From Chitinophagaceae bacterium (lineage in GTDB: Bacteria > Bacteroidota > Bacteroidia > Chitinophagales > Chitinophagaceae), in assembly GCA_025924755.1 (NCBI GenBank), contig JAICHT010000187.1, positions 1 through 7,149 of the forward strand: a stretch of 7,149 bases of DNA, read 5' to 3'. How positions within the stretch are numbered: position 1 is the stretch's first letter; the number at the start of each line of letters is the position of its first letter. The notes under the pieces are model-generated. The model was not told where the DNA came from, made no database searches, and saw only the letters and a list, made by a program, of their open reading frames with translations. This document shows, piece after piece, positions 1 through 7,149 of the stretch. A program made the translations under genes and the position numbers.

Positions 1-2264
1 AGATTTATCAGTATGACTGGAATGGCGATTACAACAACCCCGTATTAAATAAAATTAAGTATCCCGATTTTATTGATGCGGCACACACAATGAAACCCGC
101 CAATACTTACTGGTTTGACGAGATAGCACGCACATCAGTAATACAGAACTATAACCTGTCTATGAGCAATGGCAGTGATAGAGGCAGTACGCTTTTCTCG
201 TTAAACTATTATGACAACAAAGGTATTGTAAAAGCTACACAAAGTCAGAAAGCTGTTGCACGTTTCAACTCGGATTATAACTTCTTTAATGGCAGGCTGA
301 AGATTGGTGAAAACTTAGATGTTACTTACATCCGTAATGCCCTGATTCCGGCAAGTGATATTTTGTTTGCTTCGCTGGTACAGCAGCCGGTAGTGCCCGT
401 ACATACGGTTGACGGCGGCTGGGGCGGCCCTGCACCTGGAATGACTGACAGGCAAAACCCGGTACGTTTAATAGAAGATAACAGGCAAAACCATAGTGAT
501 TTTTTCCGTGTGTTTGGTAATGCGTATGCCGACCTAACCATTATGCCCAACCTTCATTTTAAAACCAGCTTTGGAGTAGATTACGATGGTACTTTCCAGC
601 GCACCCTGCGTAAGTCTTATACATCCGGCTTCTTATCCGATCCTTCCAACCAGGTAGCAGAAACACAGTGGTATGATGGCAATCGTATATGGCAAAACAC
701 GCTGAACTATAGTGCCAGCTTTAATAAACACCGGATTGAAGCTTTACTAGGTTCAGAGAACATCCAATATGTTTATCAAACTTTTTATGGCAGCCGACAA
801 AATTATGCTTTGGAAAATTTAGATTATTCCTACCTGGATGCAGGTTCAGCAAACAAAGATAATGGCGGCTCTGGCAATGCTTACGCGTTGCAGTCATTCT
901 TTGGTAAGGTAAATTATACTTACAACAACCGATACTTGGCGTCCGCAACGCTGCGCCGCGACGGTTCTTCACGCTTTGGTAAAGCCAACCGATATGGCAC
1001 ATTCCCGGCTTTCTCTTTGGGCTGGCGCATTAGCGAAGAAGGCTTCATGAAAAACCAGGATGTTGTATCTGACCTTAAGTTTCGCTATGGATTTGGTGTA
1101 TCCGGTAATCAGGATCTACCTGGTTATTATCCAACGTTTTCGTTGTATTCCGCTATTTATGGTATAGACCCAACCTGGACATTTGACCAGGGCAGCGCTT
1201 ACGATATAACCGGTGCCGGTTCAGGTCAATTACCTTCAGGCTTTACTGCCATACAAACCGGCAATGATTCGTTGAGATGGGAATCGACTAAAGAAAACAA
1301 CTTCGGTGTTGATTTTGGATTATTTCAAAATAAAATTAGTGGTTCGATAGATTACTTTATTAAAAACACTTCCGATATTCTTATCAGTCCGGGTTATTTA
1401 GCAGTAGTAGGTGAAGGTGGTAATCATTGGTTCAATGGCGCTTCCTTGCAAAACAAAGGCATAGAAATACAGGTCTCTTATAATGGCAATATCACCAAAG
1501 ATCTTAATTTCCGCATTACTGCCAACTATTCTTCGTATAGAAACAAAGTGACCTATCTTCCAACTGAAGTGCTCACTTCGTATCCCGGAAACGGTACTGA
1601 TAAAACTATTCTTGGCAGACCTATAAATTCTTATTTTGGTTATGTAGCTGAAGGGTTATTCCAAACACAGGATGAAGTAAACAAATCAGCAGATCAGGTA
1701 GGTAAAGGCTTAGGGAGAATACGCTACAAAGACCTCAACAACGATGGTGTGATAGACGACAAAGATCGGGATTATATAGGCGATAATAATCCAAAGTTTT
1801 TATATGGTTTGAATTTCGAACTGGAGTACAAAAACTTCGACCTGAGCTTTTTTATTCAAGGCGTACAGGGAATAACCGTATATAACGACTTTAAAACCTA
1901 TACAGACTTTTCTTCGTTGTGGGTAGGTACCAACTGGGGCGTTAGAACGTTAAATGCATGGACACCACAAAACACCGGCTCTACCATCCCTGCACTAACA
2001 CTAGTCAACCGCAACGATGAGGGCAGGCTTTCCACTTACTTTTTGGAAAAAGGTTCTTACCTGAAGCTGCGCAATATACAGTTGGGCTACAGTTTAAAAG
2101 ATGTATTAAAAGGTACAAAACTGCGTGATGCACGGCTATTCCTGCAAGGCAGCAATCTTTTTACTATCAAAAGCAAATCATTTACCGCTACTGATCCGGA
2201 AAATCCAAGTTATGGCTTTCCCATTCCCGTTATTGGCACTATTGGCTTGAATATATCATTTTAA
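1..2264 (+). CDS. SusC/RagA-family TonB-dependent outer-membrane transporter, partial (N-terminus outside window)
   Basis: This is the C-terminal part of a SusC-like TonB-dependent transporter, the outer-membrane barrel that imports glycans in Bacteroidota. The frame is open from base 3, 29 codons before the first ATG at 90, and reads into typical SusC sequence (YDWNGDYNNP, then TYWFDEIARTSVIQNYNLS). The ATG at 90 is therefore internal and the true start lies upstream of the window. About 753 codons are visible. Family members usually have roughly 1000 residues, so the signal peptide, the carboxypeptidase-regulatory-like domain and most or all of the TonB plug are missing here. Recognisable family blocks are the barrel strands, an Asp-rich loop near 1731-1770 (DLNNDGVIDDKDR) followed by NPKFLYGLN, and a terminal strand ending in Phe (GTIGLNISF), as expected for an outer-membrane beta-signal. 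The SusD partner follows after 19 bp, so the two are almost certainly cotranscribed. The fructan substrate is inferred from the downstream GH32 gene, not from this protein. Confidence 0.95.
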   Translation, partial: IYQYDWNGDYNNPVLNKIKYPDFIDAAHTMKPANTYWFDEIARTSVIQNYNLSMSNGSDRGSTLFSLNYYDNKGIVKATQSQKAVARFNSDYNFFNGRLKIGENLDVTYIRNALIPASDILFASLVQQPVVPVHTVDGGWGGPAPGMTDRQNPVRLIEDNRQNHSDFFRVFGNAYADLTIMPNLHFKTSFGVDYDGTFQRTLRKSYTSGFLSDPSNQVAETQWYDGNRIWQNTLNYSASFNKHRIEALLGSENIQYVYQTFYGSRQNYALENLDYSYLDAGSANKDNGGSGNAYALQSFFGKVNYTYNNRYLASATLRRDGSSRFGKANRYGTFPAFSLGWRISEEGFMKNQDVVSDLKFRYGFGVSGNQDLPGYYPTFSLYSAIYGIDPTWTFDQGSAYDITGAGSGQLPSGFTAIQTGNDSLRWESTKENNFGVDFGLFQNKISGSIDYFIKNTSDILISPGYLAVVGEGGNHWFNGASLQNKGIEIQVSYNGNITKDLNFRITANYSSYRNKVTYLPTEVLTSYPGNGTDKTILGRPINSYFGYVAEGLFQTQDEVNKSADQVGKGLGRIRYKDLNNDGVIDDKDRDYIGDNNPKFLYGLNFELEYKNFDLSFFIQGVQGITVYNDFKTYTDFSSLWVGTNWGVRTLNAWTPQNTGSTIPALTLVNRNDEGRLSTYFLEKGSYLKLRNIQLGYSLKDVLKGTKLRDARLFLQGSNLFTIKSKSFTATDPENPSYGFPIPVIGTIGLNISF

Positions 2265-2283
2265 ACTTCTTATTTAATTAATT

Positions 2284-4002
2284 ATGAAAAGGCTATTTTT
2301 TCTTCCCATAATTGCAAGTTTGCTCTTTGCAGCATGTAATAAAACTTTAGATAAAGCTCCGCAAGGTGTCGTTTCCAGCTAAGACATCAACACACCGGAG
2401 AATATTGATAAAATGGTTATTGCTGCTTACTCTGCATTAGGAAACGATCATTATACTTCTCCTTATTCCAGCCTCTGGCCGTATGGCAGTGTTCGTGGTG
2501 GCGACGCATACAAAGGTGGCGACGGACCCGGTGACATTACAGAATTTCACTGGATGGAAACTTTTTCGTTGAACCGCCCTAATAACCCCTTGATTGACGA
2601 ATTGTGGTTCCGGTTGTATGTGGCCGTTGGTCGTGCCAACGATGCGTTGCGAAGATTGGACGCAGTTTCTACCGATGTTTTTCCGAACAAAACAGAGCGG
2701 CAGGCAGAAGTACGTTTTTTACGTGGGCATTTTTATTTCCTACTCAAAATCCTCTTTAAGTACGTGCCTTACATTGATGAAACGATTCCTAAAACAAACT
2801 ATGATACCGTTTCAAACCGCAGCTATTCCAATAATGAACTCTGGGCAAAAGTGGCAGAGGATTTTCGCTTTGCATCAGATAACCTCCCCGAAACGCAGGA
2901 TGATAAAGGTAGGCCGAACAAGTACGCAGCAAAGGCTTATTTAGCCAAAACGCTTTTGTATGCTGCATATGAGCAGGACGAAAGCAACCAGGTTACAGGC
3001 ATTAATGCCCCCTTGCTTACAGAAGTAAACAATCTTTGCGATAAAGTAATTAATTCTGGCCAATATGCTTTGGATCCTGATTTTGCCGATAACTTTTTAA
3101 CGCAGCATGAAAACAGTTCGGAATCGGTATTTGCCATCCAATATTCCAAGGATGATGGCACCCCAAAAGGCAGACTGGACTATGGACATGTGCTCAATTA
3201 TCCAATGAATCAGGAGTATGGATGTTGTGGCTTTCATGTGCCTAGTCATGATTTGATTAATGCTTTCAAAACAGATGGCAGTGGCTTGCCCATGTTTACA
3301 ACTTACAATCAGAATGATGTAGCGGCTTCGCTCGATTTCCAAACAAACACTTTCGATCCGCGTTTAGACCATACCGTAGCAATACCCGGGCATCCGTACA
3401 AGTACAAGCCTGGTTTCTTGTTTGAAAGATCATGGGCGCGTGCACCGGAAGTATATGGCGCTTTTGCAAGCCTAAAAGAAGCCGTTGCTTATGATGATCC
3501 TTCCTTTCAAAAAATACCACCTTTCATGTCCAGTTCTAAAAACTGGGCGATTATCCGCTATGCGGACGTACTCTTATTTAAAGCCGAAGCACTAATTGAG
3601 TTGGGCAGGCAAAATGAAGCTTTACCGCTTATTAATCAATTGCGCACCCGGGCTGCCAATAGCACCGCTTTGCTGAAACAGGATGATGATAAACCTACTT
3701 CACACTATGGCATGGCTATCTATCAACCCGGTGTTAATTGTACCTGGACACAAGAGTTTGCTCGCCAGGGATTGCGGTGGGAGCGCCGGCTGGAGTTTGC
3801 CACCGAGGGGTATCATTTCTTTGACCTAGTACGCTGGGGTGTTGCTGATAAAGTGATAAATGCTTACTTTGATATTGAAAAAAAGAGGTCATCGCACTTA
3901 TCTGATGCTGCTTTTCAAAAAGGAAGAGACGAGTATTTCCCTATTCCGCTCAACCAGATTAATTACAGCCGCGGATTGTATCAGCAAAACGTTGGTTGGT
4001 AA
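2284..4002 (+). pseudogene. SusD/RagB-family glycan-binding outer-membrane lipoprotein, interrupted by an in-frame stop at codon 33
   Basis: SusD-like lipoproteins form the lid on SusC and bind glycan at the cell surface. Translation from ATG 2284 gives a lipoprotein signal, MKRLFFLPIIASLLFAAC, with the acylated Cys expected at codon 18, then NKTLDKAPQGVVSS and a TAA at 2380-2382. The same frame continues (DINTPENIDKMVIAAYSALG) without another stop to 4002. Read through, the protein would be 572 residues, normal for SusD. Later blocks are intact: RFLRGHFYF (codons 144-152) and GRPNKYAAKAYLAKTLLY in the N-terminal half; then NWAIIRYADVLLFKAEAL from codon 420, ERRLEFATEGYHFFDLVRWG at 500-519, and YFPIP at 551-555 in the C-terminal SusD domain. 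The next ATG, 2413 (codon 44), would give a 529-residue product with no signal peptide or lipid anchor, so it should not reach the outer membrane. A gene finder would probably report only 2413-4002. A recent nonsense mutation and a sequencing error both fit. Confidence 0.85.
2380..2382 (+). other. In-frame TAA nonsense codon interrupting susD-like gene
   Basis: The codon sits between GVVSS and DINTPENID, inside the conserved stretch just after the lipoprotein anchor. SusD relatives commonly carry an acidic or polar residue here. A single substitution from GAA (Glu), CAA (Gln) or AAA (Lys) would produce TAA; Glu is my guess. No frameshift is involved, because the frame is the same before and after, and there is no homopolymer at the site. 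TAA also ends the other three genes in the window, so it is a normal stop codon here and general codon reassignment is not supported. Confidence 0.9.
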
Positions 4003-4093
4003 CCCATTAACTAAATTGTAATTTGTATTGATGACGAGTTTACAAGCTTGGTAAATATTTTAAGCTCCTTAATACTATAATATAAAAAAAATC

Positions 4094-5503
4094 ATGCAAA
4101 TAATAGCTAACAAACATGCTGAAAGCATATCGAATAATCGAAACTTAAAAAAGGCTTCGGGGTATGTAGTCCGTATTTCTATCACCGCAGCTCTCGCAGG
4201 TTTTATCTTTGGCTTTGATACGGTTGTCATCTCCGGCGCCAACCTGCCCATTAAAGAACTGTGGCATCTTTCGCCTTGGTTCCATGGTTTTTTTATTATG
4301 TCAATGGCATTGTGGGGAACAGTGATTGGTGCCATCTTTGGTGGCATCCCAACGCAAAAGTATGGCAGAAGAAAGGTCCTTATTTGGATTGGTATTCTCT
4401 TTAGCCTTTCTGCTATCGGTACGGCACTTGCTCCCAGCCCTTATATTTTTTCTTTTTTCCGTTTCATTGGTGGAATTGGCATTGGAGTTTCTTCTGTAGC
4501 GGCTCCCACTTATATTTCAGAAATTTCTACACCTTCAAATAGAGGTAAACTTGTGGCTCTTTACCAGTTCAATATTGTATTTGGGATTTTAATTGCTTTT
4601 CTTTCCAATTATTTTTTAAAAGGGGTGGGTGGACAAAACGACTGGCGTTTTATGTTGGGCGCATTGGTTGTACCTTCTGTTATTTATTCCCTTCTGGTAA
4701 TAGGCGTGCCCGAAAGCCCTCGCTGGCTAATTGCCCGGAAAAACGACACCGGTGCTGCTAAAAAAATATTGGCCAAACTGGGAATAATAAATGTAGATGC
4801 CGAAGTGTCTGCTATTATTAAAAGCCATGAGCATGAGCTTTCCAAAGGACGGTCTTCCAACATTTTTAACGCTAAATACAGCCGTGTAATGTGGCTGGCA
4901 TTCTTTGTTGCCTTTTTCAATCAATGGTCGGGCATTAATTTTATTTTATATTATGCTCCTGAGATATTAGAAAGAGCTGGTTTGGCGGCCAAAGAATCTT
5001 TAGCAAATTCAATTGCTATTGGGGGTACAAATCTCATTTTTACCTTCGTTGGCCTTTATCTTATTGACCGCATTGGCAGAAAAACTCTTTTAATAATTGG
5101 TTCGTTGGGATATATTTTGAGTCTGGCAATGGTGGCCTGGTGCTTTTATCATCATGCTGGAGCAGGTGTGCTTATGACCTTTTTATTGATTTTTATCGCA
5201 GCTCACGCTATTGGCCAGGGAGCGGTAATATGGGTTTTTATTTCCGAAATATTTCCAAATAATGTGCGAGCAATCGGGCAGTCCTTCGGCGCGAGTGTGC
5301 ATTGGGTATTTGCGGCAATCATTACCTTAATTACTCCTGTTTTCTTAGACGCCAACGATGGAATTTTTAAAGATAATCCCTGGCCCATCTTCGCCTTCTT
5401 TGCTTTTATGATGGTATTGCAACTAATATGGGTGCTCACCAAAGTTCCTGAAACAAAAGGTGTATCATTGGAAGATTTGGAAAAAAGATTGGTAAAGGAC
5501 TAA
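4094..5503 (+). CDS. Sugar-porter-family MFS transporter, probable inner-membrane fructose/sugar:H+ symporter
   Basis: This is a 469-residue major facilitator superfamily permease of the sugar porter family (XylE/GLUT relatives), complete and of usual length. About twelve membrane segments can be drawn: roughly 27-48, 64-84, 95-113, 118-138, 153-174, 186-205, 264-288, 302-324, 331-351, 358-384, 396-418 and 430-449, with a cytoplasmic loop at about 213-262. Signature motifs are GFDTVVISGA (40-49), GRRK (91-94), RFIGGIGIG (123-131), PESPRWL (206-212), NQWSGIN (276-282), DRIGRK (325-330), WVFISEIFP (380-388) and PETKG (452-456). The canonical QQxSGIN reads NQWSGIN, and the usual GPxxW reads GAVIW. 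I think both forms occur in Bacteroidota sugar porters. The start at 4094 follows a run of eight A and no Shine-Dalgarno site, which fits Bacteroidota. It lies 91 bp after the susD-like gene and 70 bp before the GH32 gene. That context makes fructose, or possibly sucrose or short fructo-oligosaccharides, the likely cargo. Family is certain; substrate is inferred. Confidence 0.93.
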   Translation: MQIIANKHAESISNNRNLKKASGYVVRISITAALAGFIFGFDTVVISGANLPIKELWHLSPWFHGFFIMSMALWGTVIGAIFGGIPTQKYGRRKVLIWIGILFSLSAIGTALAPSPYIFSFFRFIGGIGIGVSSVAAPTYISEISTPSNRGKLVALYQFNIVFGILIAFLSNYFLKGVGGQNDWRFMLGALVVPSVIYSLLVIGVPESPRWLIARKNDTGAAKKILAKLGIINVDAEVSAIIKSHEHELSKGRSSNIFNAKYSRVMWLAFFVAFFNQWSGINFILYYAPEILERAGLAAKESLANSIAIGGTNLIFTFVGLYLIDRIGRKTLLIIGSLGYILSLAMVAWCFYHHAGAGVLMTFLLIFIAAHAIGQGAVIWVFISEIFPNNVRAIGQSFGASVHWVFAAIITLITPVFLDANDGIFKDNPWPIFAFFAFMMVLQLIWVLTKVPETKGVSLEDLEKRLVKD

Positions 5504-5527
5504 CAACTTTACAAATCATTTTTTCAA
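5477..5527 (+). terminator. Long hairpin overlapping the MFS stop codon; candidate intrinsic terminator or attenuator
   Basis: Bases 5477-5497 pair with 5507-5527 around a 9-base loop that contains the TAA stop codon (5501-5503). Of 21 positions I count 18 Watson-Crick pairs, one G-U (5480/5524) and two mismatches (5491/5513 and 5486/5518). The upper stem (5487-5497 with 5507-5517) is followed by a T run at 5519-5524. Those T's can also pair with the A run at 5481-5485. This A-tract/T-tract design resembles the hairpin at the right edge of the window. The stem is AT-rich, so termination may be partial. It could also act as an mRNA-processing or stability element that sets the GH32 level relative to the permease. 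I see no clear Bacteroidota promoter (TTTG / TAnnTTTG) in the 70 bp that follow. Confidence 0.5.
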
Positions 5528-5573
5528 TCTCGTAAATCGACAACCGCAGTCCTTTTTCAAAACATTTAAAATA

Positions 5574-7103
5574 ATGCCGATGTCAATAATCAAATATTTA
5601 TTCCTGATTGTTTTTTTTGTCTCGTCCGACTTCGCAAAAGGTCAAACTGCTCAGCATGAAGCATATAATGAGCCTTGTCGTCCGCAAATACATTTTTCAC
5701 CTGAAAAAGGATGGATGAACGACCCGAATGGAATGGTTTATTACAAGGGCGTGTATCAATTGTTTTATCAATATTACCCTGATAGTACCATCTGGGGACC
5801 GATGCACTGGGGACATGCTACCAGCAAAGATTTGGTACACTGGCAGCGGCAACCTATAGCCTTATATCCTGACAGCTTGGGTTATATATTTTCAGGTAGT
5901 ACAGTAGCAGATATTCATAATACTTCCGACTTTGGTAAAAACGGTAAAGTACCATTGGTAGCCATTTTTACCCATCATAATCCAAAAGAAGAAAGAGCCG
6001 GTAAAAATGACTTTCAATATCAAAGCATTGCTTACAGCCTTGATGACGGAAAAACCTGGAGAAAATATGAAGGCAATCCGGTGCTGATGAATCCCGGTAT
6101 CCGTGATTTCAGAGACCCTAAGGTGATGTGGTATGAAGCGGGTAAAAAATGGATTATGACCCTCGCTACGTTAGATCATATAACGTTTTATTCGTCGCCG
6201 GATTTAAAAAGCTGGATGAAGGAGAGTACGTTTGGAAAAGAAATAGGAGCACATGGCGGCGTATGGGAATGTCCTGATATCTTTCCTTTAAATTATAATG
6301 GTAAAGGGATATGGGTGTTAATTGTGAATCTGAATCCTGGCGGTCCTAATGGGGGCTCCGCTACGCAATATTTTTTAGGCGATTTTGATGGAACGGAATT
6401 TAAACCTTTTGACAAAGAAACCAGGTGGCTTGATTACGGACCGGATGAATATGCCGGCGTAACCTGGTCGAATACTGGCGATCGCAAAATTTTTTTGGGC
6501 TGGATGAGCAATTGGCAATATGCCAATTTGGTGCCGACTGGAAAATGGCGCGGCGCCGCCACCATACCCCGAGACCTGCGTATTGAAAAAATCGGCAATC
6601 AATACGTTGTAGCGTCGCTGCCCGTGCCGGAATTAAACGTACTGAACGAACAAACAACGGCGTTGAGCAATATCGATGTGAAAAACTATGATCTCACAGC
6701 AAAAACCGGAAAATTTAGTGGTCCCGCGCGGTTAAGTTTGTCTTCTTATAAAATCAAAAATTTTTCTATCACGCTTTCCAATAATTTGGACGAAAAGGTG
6801 GTAATAGGTTATGATAAAACCACTAATCAGTATTATATCAACCGTGCTCACTCGGGCAAAGTGGATTTTCAAAAAGAATTTGCAAAAAAACACGTAGCTC
6901 CCCGATTGTCAGAAAAGGTTGCTATGAACCTCACCCTAATTATAGATAATGCTTCTGTTGAATTGTTTGCTGACGATGGATTAACCGTAATGACCGAAAT
7001 ATATTTCCCAAACGCTATCTTTTCGAATATTTCGATACAATCGGTTGATAACTTTAAAATAAAAGCACTGCGATTTAATAAGATGAAAAGTATCTGGAGG
7101 TAA
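5574..7103 (+). CDS. Secreted glycoside hydrolase family 32 beta-fructosidase (levanase/inulinase/invertase type)
   Basis: GH32 enzymes hydrolyse beta-fructofuranosyl bonds in levan, inulin, fructo-oligosaccharides or sucrose, with retention of configuration. The 509-residue protein is complete. A five-bladed propeller domain spans about residues 34-345 and a beta-sandwich about 350-500 (SVELFADDG at 461-469). The catalytic triad is visible: nucleophile Asp50 in WMNDPNG (47-53), transition-state Asp181 in FRDPK (179-183), and acid/base Glu232 in WECPD (231-235). Other family blocks are WGPMHWGHA (74-82), FSGS (106-109) and GWMSNWQYA (309-317). The sequence resembles exo-acting fructosidases, but exact linkage preference cannot be read. 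The N-terminus is a Sec signal peptide with a hydrophobic core and a likely cleavage near AKG/Q (23/24). There is no lipobox Cys, so the enzyme is probably periplasmic or released. ATG 5574 and ATG 5580 (MSIIKYLF) are both possible starts; the second gives a cleaner signal peptide. It is the last gene before a hairpin terminator. Confidence 0.95.
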   Translation: MPMSIIKYLFLIVFFVSSDFAKGQTAQHEAYNEPCRPQIHFSPEKGWMNDPNGMVYYKGVYQLFYQYYPDSTIWGPMHWGHATSKDLVHWQRQPIALYPDSLGYIFSGSTVADIHNTSDFGKNGKVPLVAIFTHHNPKEERAGKNDFQYQSIAYSLDDGKTWRKYEGNPVLMNPGIRDFRDPKVMWYEAGKKWIMTLATLDHITFYSSPDLKSWMKESTFGKEIGAHGGVWECPDIFPLNYNGKGIWVLIVNLNPGGPNGGSATQYFLGDFDGTEFKPFDKETRWLDYGPDEYAGVTWSNTGDRKIFLGWMSNWQYANLVPTGKWRGAATIPRDLRIEKIGNQYVVASLPVPELNVLNEQTTALSNIDVKNYDLTAKTGKFSGPARLSLSSYKIKNFSITLSNNLDEKVVIGYDKTTNQYYINRAHSGKVDFQKEFAKKHVAPRLSEKVAMNLTLIIDNASVELFADDGLTVMTEIYFPNAIFSNISIQSVDNFKIKALRFNKMKSIWR

Positions 7104-7114
7104 TTACCAGGATT

Positions 7115-7147
7115 AAAAAAAGCAGTTGAATAAAGACCGCTTTTTTT
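7115..7147 (+). terminator. Intrinsic terminator after the GH32 gene, A-tract/T-tract stem
   Basis: Seven A's plus GC (7115-7123) are perfectly complementary to GC plus seven T's (7139-7147). Pairing continues inward past one mismatch (7124/7138) with 7125-7127 to 7135-7137, including one T-G wobble, and leaves a 7-base loop (7128-7134). It starts 11 bp after the GH32 stop codon and ends in a T run, as expected for a Rho-independent terminator. Because A's flank the other side, it could also work for transcription arriving from the right. It suggests the transcript ends here, so GH32 is probably the last gene of the unit. Confidence 0.75.
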
Positions 7148-7149
7148 AT

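Noticed and set aside
90..2264. ATG at 90 as the true start of the SusC-like gene
   Set aside because: The frame is open for 29 codons upstream to the window edge and encodes typical SusC sequence, and the 724-residue product would have no signal peptide or full plug domain.
2594..2944. 116-residue + strand open frame inside the susD-like gene
   Set aside because: It is out of frame with clear SusD-domain sequence, and its translation has no recognisable features.
2284..4002. Alternative genetic code in which TAA is sense
   Set aside because: All four genes end in TAA at family-appropriate lengths, so TAA works as a stop in this genome.
4038..4072. Short hairpins between susD and the permease (4038-4043 with 4051-4056, and TTAAG/CTTAA at 4060-4072) as a terminator
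   Set aside because: The stems are only 5-6 bp and AT-rich and have no convincing T run after them. They are within what chance gives in a 91-bp AT-rich gap.
4003..4093. A separate promoter for the permease gene
   Set aside because: I find no convincing TTTG / TAnnTTTG pair at the right spacing. The nearest candidate (TAATTTG near 4019-4025) is one base short of the consensus.
4075..4347. 90-residue minus-strand open frame opposite the start of the permease gene
   Set aside because: It lies almost wholly antisense to well-conserved MFS coding sequence and resembles no family I know. It is a shadow, like the other minus-strand frames opposite susC, susD and GH32.
1..7149. CRISPR arrays, tRNA/rRNA genes, insertion sequences or defence systems
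   Set aside because: I saw no spaced direct repeats, transposase motifs, terminal inverted repeats or RNA-gene signatures. The window is almost entirely coding for known PUL families.

Overview
The window reads as part of a fructan polysaccharide utilization locus (PUL) from a member of the Bacteroidota. The evidence for the phylum is a SusC/SusD-type outer-membrane pair, A-rich translation leaders without clear Shine-Dalgarno sites, and moderately AT-rich coding DNA. The mix of SusC/SusD, a sugar-porter permease and a GH32 enzyme suggests an environmental Bacteroidota such as Chitinophagaceae or Sphingobacteriaceae, but this is an inference and the genus cannot be read from the sequence.

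Layout, all on the + strand: (1) the C-terminal three-quarters or so of a SusC-like TonB-dependent transporter (1-2264), cut by the left window edge; (2) after 19 bp, a SusD-like lipoprotein gene (2284-4002) that is full length but broken by one in-frame TAA at codon 33; (3) after 91 bp, a 469-residue sugar-porter-family MFS permease (4094-5503); (4) a long hairpin that overlaps the permease stop codon; (5) after a 70-bp gap, a secreted glycoside hydrolase family 32 enzyme (5574-7103) with the catalytic motifs intact; (6) an A-tract/T-tract hairpin terminator at the right edge (7115-7147). All four reading frames end in TAA.

Inferred pathway: SusC with SusD would capture a fructan or fructo-oligosaccharide at the cell surface and bring it into the periplasm. 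The GH32 enzyme, exported by a Sec signal peptide without a lipobox, would release fructose. The permease would carry the sugar across the inner membrane. The usual PUL regulator, a fructokinase, a surface glycan-binding lipoprotein and an endo-acting fructanase are not in this window.

This is a recognisable type of locus, and I do not see evidence of a new biological system. The two points most worth checking are the nonsense codon in susD and the 21-position hairpin between the permease and the GH32 gene.
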